Made by a program: the position numbers and the translations under genes. Below the pieces are notes generated by a model. It searched no databases. It was not told the origin of the DNA and worked only from the letters and a program-made list of their open reading frames with translations. Source: Paraburkholderia phosphatilytica (GTDB lineage Bacteria; Pseudomonadota; Gammaproteobacteria; Burkholderiales; Burkholderiaceae). From it: a stretch of 43,786 nt of DNA. Numbering within the stretch: the stretch's first letter is position 1; each line of letters starts with the position of its first letter. Shown in pieces: positions 31,879 through 39,873 of this stretch. The stretch covers positions 1-43,786 of the forward strand of contig NZ_QQOA01000053.1 of the NCBI RefSeq assembly GCF_003443895.1, written 5' to 3'.

Positions 31879-33099
31879 ATGCCCGGTTCGACCATTGAAG
31901 TCACCGCCCACGATGGCGGCCAGTTTCAGGCCTATCTCGCGCGGCCCGCGCAGGGCTCCGGCCCCGGCCTCGTACTGCTGCAGGAAATTTTCGGCGTCAA
32001 CGGCTACATGAAGTCGATGGCGGACCGCTACGCCGAGGAAGGTTATGTCGTGCTGGTGCCGGACCTGTTCTGGCGCATCAAGCCGGGCGTTGCATTCGGC
32101 TACGGCGAAGACGACCTGAAGCACGCGTACGACTTTCTGCAGCGCCTCGACACCGATCGCGCGGTGGACGACATCGCCGCCACCATCGCCGCGATGCAGC
32201 TACTGCCGGAGCATGCAGGCAAAATCGGCACGATCGGCTACTGCCTGGGCGGCAAGCTCGCGTTTCTCGCGGCCGCGCGCACGGATGTGGATGTCGCGGT
32301 GAGCTACTACGGCGTGGGCATCGAACACTATCTGGACGAAGCACCTGCAATACGCTGCCCGATCATGCTGCACTTCGCCGGCCGCGATTCGCATTGCACG
32401 CCGGATGCACGCGAGCAGATCGCTGCCGCATTGAAAGCGCGGCCGCATGTCGAGCACTACCTGTACCCCGACGCCGATCACGCGTTTGCCTCGCCGTCGC
32501 GCCCGAGCTACGACAAGCCTTCGTCGATGATGGCCTACTCGCGCACGCTCGCGCTGCTGCGCAAGACGCTCGGCCCCGTCTACGACCTCAACGCCTTGTG
32601 GGAAGCGCACTGCCACTACGAGTTCGCGACGCGCGATGTGGAAGCCGTGATGCCGACGATGATCGCCGAGCCCTACGTCAACCACGTACCGACGATGACC
32701 GGCGGCGTCGGCTACGACAATCTCAAGCGCTTCTACACGAATCACTTCGTGCATTCGAATCCGCCGGATACGAAGCTGATTCCGATCTCGCGCACGATCG
32801 GCGCGGACCGCATCGTCGACGAGTTCATCTTCTCGTGCACGCATACCTGCGAGGTCGACTGGCTGCTGCCAGGCGTCGCGCCAACCGGCCGCTATTTCGA
32901 GGTGCCGATGCTCGCAGTGGTCTGCTTTCGCGGCGACAAGCTCTACAACGAGCACATCTATTGGGACCAGGCGTCGGTGCTCGTGCAGGTCGGGCTGATC
33001 GATCCGAAGGGCTTGCCGGTGGCGGGCATCGAGAGCGCGAAGAAGCTGCTGGACGAGAGCCTCCCGTCTAATGCGCTGATGGGCGGCAAGTGGCAATGA
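31879..33099 (+). CDS. Dienelactone hydrolase fused to a C-terminal SnoaL/NTF2-like domain
   Basis: A 406-residue protein. Residues 1 to about 230 form a dienelactone-hydrolase domain with the nucleophile Cys in GYCLGG (about C123), Asp in FAGRDSHCT, His in DADHAFA, and the partner Glu in LLQEIFG. Residues of about 235-400 (DLNALWEAHCHYEF...EHIYWDQASVLVQVGL) look like the SnoaL/NTF2-type cup fold. A ribosome site (AAGGAG) lies at 31867. It follows the ligase by 54 bp, so it may belong to the same transcript. It probably opens a lactone or ester; which one is unknown. Confidence 0.85.
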   Translation: MPGSTIEVTAHDGGQFQAYLARPAQGSGPGLVLLQEIFGVNGYMKSMADRYAEEGYVVLVPDLFWRIKPGVAFGYGEDDLKHAYDFLQRLDTDRAVDDIAATIAAMQLLPEHAGKIGTIGYCLGGKLAFLAAARTDVDVAVSYYGVGIEHYLDEAPAIRCPIMLHFAGRDSHCTPDAREQIAAALKARPHVEHYLYPDADHAFASPSRPSYDKPSSMMAYSRTLALLRKTLGPVYDLNALWEAHCHYEFATRDVEAVMPTMIAEPYVNHVPTMTGGVGYDNLKRFYTNHFVHSNPPDTKLIPISRTIGADRIVDEFIFSCTHTCEVDWLLPGVAPTGRYFEVPMLAVVCFRGDKLYNEHIYWDQASVLVQVGLIDPKGLPVAGIESAKKLLDESLPSNALMGGKWQ

Positions 33100-33108
33100 A
33101 AGGCCCGT

Positions 33109-33138
33109 ATGATGGGCGGTTCATCGACCACCCATCAT
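33109..33138 (+). promoter_or_regulatory. Inverted repeat covering the GST start codon
   Basis: ATGATGGGCGG (33109-33119) pairs with CCACCCATCAT (33128-33138) except at one position, with an 8-base loop. The right arm includes the first two bases of the GST ATG (33137-33139), so folding in mRNA would hide the start. It could equally be a DNA operator. Confidence 0.4.
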
Positions 33139-33817
33139 GCGCCCCATGCTGACCGTCCATCACCTGAACAACTCGCGCTCGCAGCGCGTGCTGTGGCTGC
33201 TCGAAGAACTCGGCGTGCCGTACGAGATCGTGCGCTACCAGCGCGACCCGCAAACGATGCTCGCGCCGCCGGAACTGAGCGCGGTGCATCCGCTCGGCAA
33301 ATCGCCGGTGATCACCGATGGCAGCAACACGATCGCGGAATCCGGCGCGATCATCGAGTACCTGGTGGAGCGCTACGGCAACGGGCAGTTCGCGCCACCT
33401 GCCGGCACGCCGGAGCGACTGCGCTACACGTACTGGCTGCACTATGCGGAAGGCTCCGCGATGCCGCCGCTGCTGCTGAAGCTCGTCGCGTCGCGCATCG
33501 CCAATGCGCGCATGCCGTTCTTCGCGAAGCCGATCGCGCGCAAGATCGCAGGTACGTTGCAGTCGAGCTTCATCGATCCACAGCTCGCACTGCATCTAAC
33601 CTATATCGACGAAACGCTGCGTGCCACCGGCTGGTTCGTCGGCGATGCATTCAGCGCCGCGGACATCCAGATGAGCTTCCCGCTCGAAGCCGCAAGCGCG
33701 CGCGGCGGCGCGGGCAAACAGTATCCGCACATCGCCGCATTTAACGAGCGCATTCATGCGCGGCCCGCGTATCAGCGCGCGCTGGAACGCGGCGGTCCGT
33801 ACGAACTGCTGCACTGA
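33137..33817 (+). CDS. Glutathione S-transferase family protein
   Basis: A 226-residue GST. The thioredoxin-like N-terminal part reads LTVHHLNNSRSQRVLWLLEELGVPYEIV with PLGKSPV and AESGAIIEYL, and a helical C-terminal domain follows from about residue 90. The NNSRSQR stretch carries the Ser/Arg seen in beta/theta-like GSTs. No ribosome site is evident before ATG 33137; ATG 33146 is a possible alternative. It is 37 bp after the dienelactone hydrolase gene and may be the last gene of that run. Confidence 0.88.
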   Translation: MRPMLTVHHLNNSRSQRVLWLLEELGVPYEIVRYQRDPQTMLAPPELSAVHPLGKSPVITDGSNTIAESGAIIEYLVERYGNGQFAPPAGTPERLRYTYWLHYAEGSAMPPLLLKLVASRIANARMPFFAKPIARKIAGTLQSSFIDPQLALHLTYIDETLRATGWFVGDAFSAADIQMSFPLEAASARGGAGKQYPHIAAFNERIHARPAYQRALERGGPYELLH

Positions 33818-34013
33818 TCGACACGGCCGCGCGTAGAAACCGCCGGCCATTTCCGCGCGTTCCACCGTGTTATCGCGCGCCGCGCCGCCGCGCGCGGTGC
33901 TACGCTGCACACTTCAGCGATGTGACAATTACGCCGCCGCCATGCCTCTGCATCGCGGCTTAACAGTTGTCGCGGGTTGTCGCGTTATGCAGGCGAATTC
34001 TGGAGATCGTGCC

Positions 34014-35474
34014 GTGACTCACAACATCGAAGGCAAAAAGCGCTGGCTTGCGTTGATCGTGCTCTGCCTGGGCGTGCTGATGATCGTGCTCGATTCAACG
34101 ATCGTCAACGTCGCGCTGCCGTCCATCGCCGCGGATCTCGGCTTCTCGGAAACCGCGCTCGTGTGGGTCGTGAACGCGTACATGCTGACCTTCGGCGGCT
34201 TCCTGCTGCTGGGCGGTCGGCTCGGCGACCTGTACGGTCACCGCAAGCTGTTTCTGGCAGGCATCGTGCTGTTCACGACGGCATCGCTCGCGTGCGGCCT
34301 CGCGAACTCGCAGATGCTGCTGGTATGCGCTCGCGCGGTGCAGGGACTGGGCGGCGCGGTCGTGTCCGCCGTGTCGCTGTCGCTGATCGTGAACCTCTTC
34401 ACCGAGCCCGCCGAACGCGCGAAGGCAATGGGCGTGTACGGCTTCGTCTGCGCGGGCGGTGGCAGCATCGGCGTGCTGCTCGGTGGCCTGCTGACGAACC
34501 TGTTGAGCTGGCACTGGATCTTTCTCGTCAATCTGCCGATCGGCGTCGCCGTGTATGCGATGTGCGTCGCGCTGTTGCCCGCCGGCCGCGGCACCGCGCA
34601 CGGCGAGCGGCTCGACATCGCGGGCGCGACGATCGTCACCGTGTCGCTGATGCTGGCCGTCTACGCAATCGTCGATGGTAACCACGCCGGCTGGCTGTCC
34701 GCGCAGACGCTCGGCCTGCTCGGCGCAGCGGCGCTGCTGTTCGCCGTGTTCATCGCGATCGAAGCGCGCGTCGGGCATCCGTTGATGCCGCTCGCGCTGT
34801 TCCGCCTGCGCAACGTCGCGGTCGCGAACATAGTCGGCGTGCTGTGGGCCGCGGCGATGTTCGCGTGGTTCTTCATCTCCGCGCTGTATCTGCAGCGCGT
34901 ACTCGGCTACCGGCCGATGCAGGTCGGCCTCGCGTTCCTGCCCGCGAACGTGATCATGGCGGTGCTGTCGCTCGGCGTGTCTGCGAAAATCGTGATGCGC
35001 TTCGGCATTCGCGCGCCGCTCGCGGTCGGTCTGCTCGCCGCGGCGCTCGGGCTCACGCTGTTCTCGCAGGCGCCCAGCGACGGCAGCTTCCTGCTGCACG
35101 TGCTGCCCGGCATGCTGCTGCTCGGCTTCGGCGCGGGCATCGCGTTCAATCCGGTGCTGCTCGCCGCGATGAGCGACGTCGAGCCGTCGGACTCGGGGCT
35201 CGCATCGGGCGTCGTCAACACGTCGTTCATGATGGGCGGTGCGGTGGGCCTCGCGGTGCTCGCAAGTCTCGCGGACGCGCGCACCCATAGCCTGCTGGTC
35301 ACGCACGCGTCCCCGCTCGACGCGCTCACCGGCGGCTACCACGCGGCGTTCCTCGTCGGTGCGATTTTCGCTGCGGTATCGGCGCTGCTCGGCGCGCTGC
35401 TGCTGCGCGTCGGACTGCACGCGGCCACGCAGTCCGACGATGCGCAATCGCGATCAAATGTGCACACGGTGTGA
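34014..35474 (+). CDS. DHA2-family MFS drug transporter (EmrB/QacA type)
   Basis: A 486-residue inner-membrane efflux protein with about 14 hydrophobic segments. VLDSTIVNVALPSIAADLGFSETALVWVVNAYML is the usual first helix and motif D1 region, GGRLGDLYGHRK the motif A loop, and GGGSIGVLLGGLLTNLLSWHWIFLVNLPIG the fifth to sixth helices. GTG 34014 has GGAG eight bases upstream; an ATG at 33987 is also in frame. It exports unknown hydrophobic compounds using the proton gradient. The AraC-type gene follows by 37 bp and might regulate it. Confidence 0.9.
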   Translation: MTHNIEGKKRWLALIVLCLGVLMIVLDSTIVNVALPSIAADLGFSETALVWVVNAYMLTFGGFLLLGGRLGDLYGHRKLFLAGIVLFTTASLACGLANSQMLLVCARAVQGLGGAVVSAVSLSLIVNLFTEPAERAKAMGVYGFVCAGGGSIGVLLGGLLTNLLSWHWIFLVNLPIGVAVYAMCVALLPAGRGTAHGERLDIAGATIVTVSLMLAVYAIVDGNHAGWLSAQTLGLLGAAALLFAVFIAIEARVGHPLMPLALFRLRNVAVANIVGVLWAAAMFAWFFISALYLQRVLGYRPMQVGLAFLPANVIMAVLSLGVSAKIVMRFGIRAPLAVGLLAAALGLTLFSQAPSDGSFLLHVLPGMLLLGFGAGIAFNPVLLAAMSDVEPSDSGLASGVVNTSFMMGGAVGLAVLASLADARTHSLLVTHASPLDALTGGYHAAFLVGAIFAAVSALLGALLLRVGLHAATQSDDAQSRSNVHTV

Positions 35475-35511
35475 TCGCTAAGCTGCAATCGTGCTGACAT
35501 GAGGGACCGGC

Positions 35512-36345
35512 ATGAATCCAGTGGCGAAGGCGTTGTGGTTCATCGAAAGCCGTTACGCGGCGGAGCTGACGCTCGACGAGATCGCGCGTAGCGCGTGCGT
35601 GACGCGCTTTCATCTTTCGCGAGCCTTCGAAGCGGCGACGGGACGGCCCGTGATGCGCTACGTGCGCGCACGGCGTCTCACCGAAGCGGCGAGGCGGCTC
35701 GCGGCCGGCGCGCCGGATATCCTGGCCGTCGCGATGGATTCGGGTTACGGCTCTCACGAGGCATTCACGCGCGCGTTTCGCGAACAGTTCGGGCTCACGC
35801 CCGACGCGCTGCGCGCGCGGGGTCATCTCAACCAGCTTGAACTCGTGGAGCCGAACGACATGAACGAAACTTTTATCGACGACCTGGCGCCGCCGCGCTT
35901 CGAACAGACTCGCCCGCTGCTGGTCGCGGGCCTGAGCGGCCGCTATACCTGCGAAAGCGGCGCGGGCATTCCCGCGCAATGGCAACGCTTCGGCCCGCAG
36001 ATCGGACACGTGCCGGGACAAGTCGGCATGGTCACCTACGGCGTGTGCTGCAACTCGGACGACTCGGGCAATTTCGACTACGTCTGCGGCGTCGAAGTGT
36101 CCGACTTCTCCGCGCTGCCGGCGGAACTTGCGCGTGTGCGGATTCCGTCGCATCGCTATGCGGTGTTCGCGCACGACCGGCACATCTCCGAAATCCGCCG
36201 CACGTGGAATACGGTGTGGAACCGCTGGCTGCCCGAATCGGGCCATCGTCCGGCCGACGCGCCGGTGTTCGAGCGCTACAGCGAACGCTTCGATCCGCGC
36301 ACGGGGATGGGCGGCGTCGAGTTGTGGCTGCCGATCGAGGGGTGA
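35512..36345 (+). CDS. AraC-family regulator with C-terminal GyrI-like ligand domain
   Basis: A 277-residue regulator with the reverse of the usual AraC order. The two helix-turn-helix units come first (ELTLDEIARSACVTRFHLSRAFEAATGRPVMRYVRARRL, then ILAVAMDSGYGSHEAFTRAFREQFGLTP, to about residue 100), followed by a GyrI/Rob-like effector domain (VAGLSGRYTCE, YGVCCNSDDSGNFDYVCGVEV, FERYSERFDP). GAGGGA precedes ATG 35512. This plan is typical of multidrug-sensing regulators such as Rob and SoxS/BmrR relatives; the neighbouring DHA2 pump is the likely target. Confidence 0.9.
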   Translation: MNPVAKALWFIESRYAAELTLDEIARSACVTRFHLSRAFEAATGRPVMRYVRARRLTEAARRLAAGAPDILAVAMDSGYGSHEAFTRAFREQFGLTPDALRARGHLNQLELVEPNDMNETFIDDLAPPRFEQTRPLLVAGLSGRYTCESGAGIPAQWQRFGPQIGHVPGQVGMVTYGVCCNSDDSGNFDYVCGVEVSDFSALPAELARVRIPSHRYAVFAHDRHISEIRRTWNTVWNRWLPESGHRPADAPVFERYSERFDPRTGMGGVELWLPIEG

Positions 36346-36386
36346 CACTCGCCCGGCTGACCGCGGACGCGCGTTCAGCCCAGCCT

Positions 36387-36416
36387 TTGCAAGCCGATCG
36401 AAAACTTCCGTATAAT
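36387..36416 (+). promoter_or_regulatory. Sigma70 promoter upstream of the PepSY gene
   Basis: TTGCAA at 36387-36392, an 18-bp spacer and a perfect TATAAT at 36411-36416. It directly precedes the Fur-box-like site and is 135 bp from the PepSY start. Confidence 0.65.
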
Positions 36417-36424
36417 CGCCATCT

Positions 36425-36449
36425 GCAAATGCGAATCAGTGTCATTATC
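36425..36449 (+). promoter_or_regulatory. Fur-box-like operator
   Basis: The sequence AAATGCGAATC followed by AGTGTCATTATC resembles the AAATGAGAATCATTCTCATT type Fur site found before iron-uptake genes in Burkholderia, with about three mismatches in the core. It starts nine bases after the TATAAT box, so bound Fur-Fe(II) would block initiation. A PepSY-type reductase-like gene downstream fits iron control. Confidence 0.6.
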
Positions 36450-36550
36450 TGATCGTTCACATCATCCCAGTCGGCGCTGCGTCTTGCGATAGCGGTAAGT
36501 AAGCACTCACATATAGCCGGCCGCTTTTGACTGTCCGCATCCATGTCGAT

Positions 36551-37786
36551 ATGAGGCCGCTCTTCGTCAAGCTGCACCGCTGGTTCGGCATCGGCATTGC
36601 GCTGTTCCTGTTCATGTCCGGACTCACCGGCGCGATCATCGCGTGGAATCAGGAACTCGATGCCACGCTGAACCCCGGCTTCTTCCACGCGCGCGTGCAT
36701 ACGCCGCCGCCCTCGCTGTCCGCGCTCGAACTGGCGAATCGCGTGGAAGCGGCGGACCCGCGCATTCGCGTCACGTATCTGCCGCTCGGCATCCAGCCCG
36801 GCGATACGTTGCAGATTCGCGTCGAGCCTCGCATCGATCCGGCCACGCGCGCGCCTTATAAGGTCGACTACAACCAGGTCGCCGTCGATCCCGCTACCGG
36901 CGACATTCAAGGTCGCCGCGACTGGGGCAAGGCGTCGTTGTCGCGGCTGAACCTGATGCCGTTCCTCTACCTGTTCCACTACACGCTGTACCTGCCTGCG
37001 GTCGGCAATGGCTTTGAAACGGGCATGTGGGTGCTGGGCGTCGTGTCGATCGTGTGGCTGTTCGATAGCATGATCGCGCTCGGCCTCGCGTTTCCGAGCC
37101 TGAGGGCGTGGCGCAAGTCGTTTGCGTTCCGCGTGAAGCGCGGCGGCTATGCGCTGACGTTCGATCTGCACCGCTCGGGTGGCGTATGGATCTGGGGCCT
37201 GTTGATCGTAATCGCGGTCACGTCGATTTCGCTGAACCTGCCGACGCAGGTGATGCGCCCCGTGCTGTCGCTGTTCACGACGCTCTCGAAAACGCCGTTC
37301 ACGGACGTGGATCTGCAGCCACGCGTCGACGCGAACGCGGCTACGCTGAGCCGCGAGCACATCGTCGAACTCGCGACGCAAGTGGGCCGGGAGCGGCACA
37401 TCGGCCGGCCGCCGGGCGCGATCTTCTACGAACCTGAGCAGCATGTGTATGGCGTGGGATTTTTCCGTCCCGGCGGCGACTATGGCGATGGGCCGCTCGG
37501 CAATGCGTGGACTTACTGGAACGCGTCGACAGGCGCGCTGATTTCCACGGGCATTCCGGGCCGCGGCTCAGCCGGCGATATCTTCCTGCAGGCGCAATTC
37601 CCGCTGCACTCCGGGCGCATGTTCGGTTTGCCGGGACGCATCGTCGTCAGCTTCATGGGCGTGATGGTCGCGACGCTCAGCGTCACGGGCCTGATGATCT
37701 GGCTAAAGAAGCTCAACGCGCGGCGCAGGTCCGCACAGGCGAAAGCGGTGGTACAAGTGCCGCGCGATGAGCGGGTGGGTTCGTGA
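36551..37786 (+). CDS. PepSY-associated transmembrane protein (iron-reductase-like)
   Basis: A 411-residue inner-membrane protein of the PepSY_TM family. It begins MRPLFVKLHRWFGIGIALFLFMSGLTGAIIAWNQELD (first membrane helix with the His-Arg-Trp motif). A large periplasmic part follows, then HYTLYLP, further helices around LWGLLIVIAVTSISLNL, and a final helix in SFMGVMVATLSVTGLMIWLKK. Conserved His residues near helices may hold heme, as in siderophore-iron reductases. The start is uncertain: ATG 36551 begins the family domain but lacks a clear ribosome site; TTG 36527 is in frame. The promoter with overlapping Fur-box-like site suggests iron-starvation expression. Confidence 0.85.
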   Translation: MRPLFVKLHRWFGIGIALFLFMSGLTGAIIAWNQELDATLNPGFFHARVHTPPPSLSALELANRVEAADPRIRVTYLPLGIQPGDTLQIRVEPRIDPATRAPYKVDYNQVAVDPATGDIQGRRDWGKASLSRLNLMPFLYLFHYTLYLPAVGNGFETGMWVLGVVSIVWLFDSMIALGLAFPSLRAWRKSFAFRVKRGGYALTFDLHRSGGVWIWGLLIVIAVTSISLNLPTQVMRPVLSLFTTLSKTPFTDVDLQPRVDANAATLSREHIVELATQVGRERHIGRPPGAIFYEPEQHVYGVGFFRPGGDYGDGPLGNAWTYWNASTGALISTGIPGRGSAGDIFLQAQFPLHSGRMFGLPGRIVVSFMGVMVATLSVTGLMIWLKKLNARRRSAQAKAVVQVPRDERVGS

Positions 37787-37801
37787 TGCGTGACGCAACG
37801 G

Positions 37802-37876
37802 CTAGTGGAAAATCAGATACAGAATCACCAGCACGATGAGCGGAACACCGAGCAGCCATCCGATGAGATAAGGCAT
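37802..37876 (-). CDS. Small single-helix membrane protein, 24 residues
   Basis: Reading on the minus strand, GGGAGG stands six bases before ATG 37876. The peptide starts MPYLIGWLLGVPLIVL and continues VILYLIFH before a TAG stop. It is nearly all hydrophobic, the length of one membrane helix, with a single Gly-Trp-Leu-Leu-Gly-Val-Pro stretch and a terminal His. It lies in the gap after the PepSY gene. The excellent ribosome site and coherent hydrophobicity argue for a real gene. Function is unknown; small helices of this type often modulate a larger membrane partner. Confidence 0.6.
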   Translation of the reverse strand: MPYLIGWLLGVPLIVLVILYLIFH

Positions 37877-37993
37877 GGCGCACCTCCCTGGTTGCGGTTC
37901 GTTGTGTCGCGTGCCGCTAGAGGCGGCGCGCGGGCTATGTCCGCACTCTTCGCAAGCGGTGTGCCCTTTTCGTCAGAGCTTTATCGAACAGGC

Positions 37994-38017
37994 GTGCTTA
38001 AACGTGTGCTTAAACGT
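37994..38017. repeat. 12-bp tandem repeat
   Basis: GTGCTTAAACGT occurs twice in tandem, followed by a partial third copy (GTGCCTTA), just beyond the stop of the WYL regulator gene. Confidence 0.75.
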
Positions 38018-38034
38018 GTGCCTTAGCGCGTGCA

Positions 38035-38985
38035 TCATCGATCGACCTGTTTGAGCAGATGCGTCGCGAACTCGCGCACGGCATCGCGCAATTCGAGCGG
38101 CTCCAGAATCTCGAAGCCGAACGACAGACGCGCCAGCTCGCGCGCGAACCACTCCAGGCTATCGGTATGCGCGGACAGCCGCAGACCGTCTTCGAGCGGC
38201 GCAAGCAGCCCCATGTCTTCGCGCAGTTCGAGCATGGCCTGCTGCAAACTGGTGTGCAGCCGCACTTCCACCGTATAGCGGCGCCGCAACGTTGCGATGC
38301 TGTGCGACAGATAGCCGTCCGCCGAAAAACCTTCCGGCCGCTCGAAGGTGGTATCGAGCGTTTCGATGTTGTCCATGCGATCGAGCCGGAACGTGCGCAG
38401 CGCGTCGCGCAGACGACACATGCCGCTCATGTACCAACGGCCGTTCCGGTACACGAGGCCGTACGGGTCCGCGTCGCGGCGGGTCGCGTCGCCGTGCAGG
38501 TCGTGATAGTTGAAGCGCACGCGCTGTTGCGCCTGGGTGGCCGACGCGAGCATCATCAGCAACTCGGGGTTGCCTTGCGATGCGGCGTTTGGAGCATGCA
38601 GCGTCGCGTTCTCGCTAAGCGCGCGCACCTGGCGCTTGAGTTGCGCGGGCATCACGCGTTCGAGCTTCGCCTGCGCGCTCGCCACTGCTGCCGATGCATC
38701 GCCGAGCCCCATGCGCCGCGCCGCCACGAGTCCGATCGAGACCGCCATCGCTTCCGGCTGGCTGAACATCATCGGCGGCAGGCGATAGCCGGCAATCAGC
38801 GCGTAGCCGCCATAGCGTCCGCGCTCGGCCGTGATTGGGATGCCGAGTTCCTCGAGCGCGGTGATGTAGCGGCGCAACGTGCGCGCATCGACATCGAGCC
38901 GCCGCGCAAGCTCGCTACCGCTCAACTGCCCATGCGTCTGCAGCAGTTCGAGTACGGCAAGCACGCGGGTGGTCGGTCGGGACAT
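38035..38985 (-). CDS. WYL-domain HTH transcriptional regulator (YafY/DeoR-like)
   Basis: A 316-residue regulator from ATG 38985 (MSRPTTRVLAVLELLQ), where the family normally starts; the ATG seven codons earlier (39006) is in frame, and neither has a clear ribosome site. HTH_11 spans about residues 1-60 (LSGSELARRLDVDARTLRRYITALEELGIPI). The WYL ligand domain holds RWYMSGMCRLRDALRTFRLDRM. It is divergent from a GST gene with about 116 bp between them, suggesting it controls that gene and itself. WYL proteins often sense nucleotides or nucleic-acid damage; the signal here is unknown. Confidence 0.9.
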   Translation of the reverse strand: MSRPTTRVLAVLELLQTHGQLSGSELARRLDVDARTLRRYITALEELGIPITAERGRYGGYALIAGYRLPPMMFSQPEAMAVSIGLVAARRMGLGDASAAVASAQAKLERVMPAQLKRQVRALSENATLHAPNAASQGNPELLMMLASATQAQQRVRFNYHDLHGDATRRDADPYGLVYRNGRWYMSGMCRLRDALRTFRLDRMDNIETLDTTFERPEGFSADGYLSHSIATLRRRYTVEVRLHTSLQQAMLELREDMGLLAPLEDGLRLSAHTDSLEWFARELARLSFGFEILEPLELRDAVREFATHLLKQVDR

Positions 38986-39101
38986 TCGACCAGTATGCTG
39001 CTCCATTAGGGCGGAATGTGTCCTCTTTCGCGTTTATCTTGGGTTCCGTGGGCCGGTTGTGGTACGTGATCGAGTCCGCACGTTCGCACAAGGAACCCGT
39101 C

Positions 39102-39827
39102 ATGGAACCCGTCCTGTTTTACGGCGTCCCGCAGGGATGCTCGCTTGGTTCGATCGTCGCGCTGGAGTGGCTCGGTCTGCCGTACAGGCTGTGCCGTATC
39201 GATAGACTGCAACCCACGCCCGAAGACCGCAACGATCCTGGCTCTACACTCAACGCTCACTGCAAAACGCCGGCGCTGCTGCTCAACGGCAGCGTGCTGA
39301 CCGAAAGCTTCGCGATTCTGTCGAACCTCGCAGCGCGCGGCGTCGCGAAGCGGCTCGGCTTCCGGCAAGGCGCGCCGGAACACGACCGTTTCAACGAAAT
39401 GCTTGCGTTCCTGCATACCGGTTTCGTCGGCGCATTCGAGCCGCTGTGGACCGCGAACCGTCTGCGCGAACCCGACGAGCGCACGCGCACGCTGCTGCGC
39501 GCACAGCTGCGCACGCTTGGCCGCGACAACGTGCGGCGTCACTGCGCGTGGCTCGATGGCCTGCTCGCAGAGCGCGCGTGGCTGCTCGACGGCGAGGAGC
39601 GCACGCTCGTCGACGCGTATTTCGCGGGCGTCGGGCGCTGGATCGAGCATCACATGCTGTTCGAAGTGGCGCGCGAATTTCCGCATCTGAACCGCTATCA
39701 ATACCGGCTGCGCGAAGATCCGGCGGTGCAGTTCGCGCTCGCGATCGAAGCCGGCGAACAGGTGACGAGCGCCAACTTCAAAGGCCACGTCACGCTCGAC
39801 GAGCTTCAGCCGAAGCTCGCCGCTTGA
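39102..39827 (+). CDS. Glutathione S-transferase-like protein
   Basis: A 241-residue GST-fold protein. The N-terminal thioredoxin-like part reads PVLFYGVPQGCSLGSIVALEWLGLPYRLCRI with TPALLLNGSVLTESFAILSNL; the helical part follows (FNEMLAFLHTGFVGAFEPLW...DAYFAGVGRWIEHHMLF). The Cys in PQGCSLGS stands where GST active-site residues lie. AAGGA precedes ATG 39102, which I prefer to upstream in-frame starts. Its divergence from the WYL regulator suggests control by it. Confidence 0.85.
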   Translation: MEPVLFYGVPQGCSLGSIVALEWLGLPYRLCRIDRLQPTPEDRNDPGSTLNAHCKTPALLLNGSVLTESFAILSNLAARGVAKRLGFRQGAPEHDRFNEMLAFLHTGFVGAFEPLWTANRLREPDERTRTLLRAQLRTLGRDNVRRHCAWLDGLLAERAWLLDGEERTLVDAYFAGVGRWIEHHMLFEVAREFPHLNRYQYRLREDPAVQFALAIEAGEQVTSANFKGHVTLDELQPKLAA

Positions 39828-39873
39828 CCGGCGCGAGTCGGCAAGCGGCCAGCTAGCGCGGCGATTCACGACG

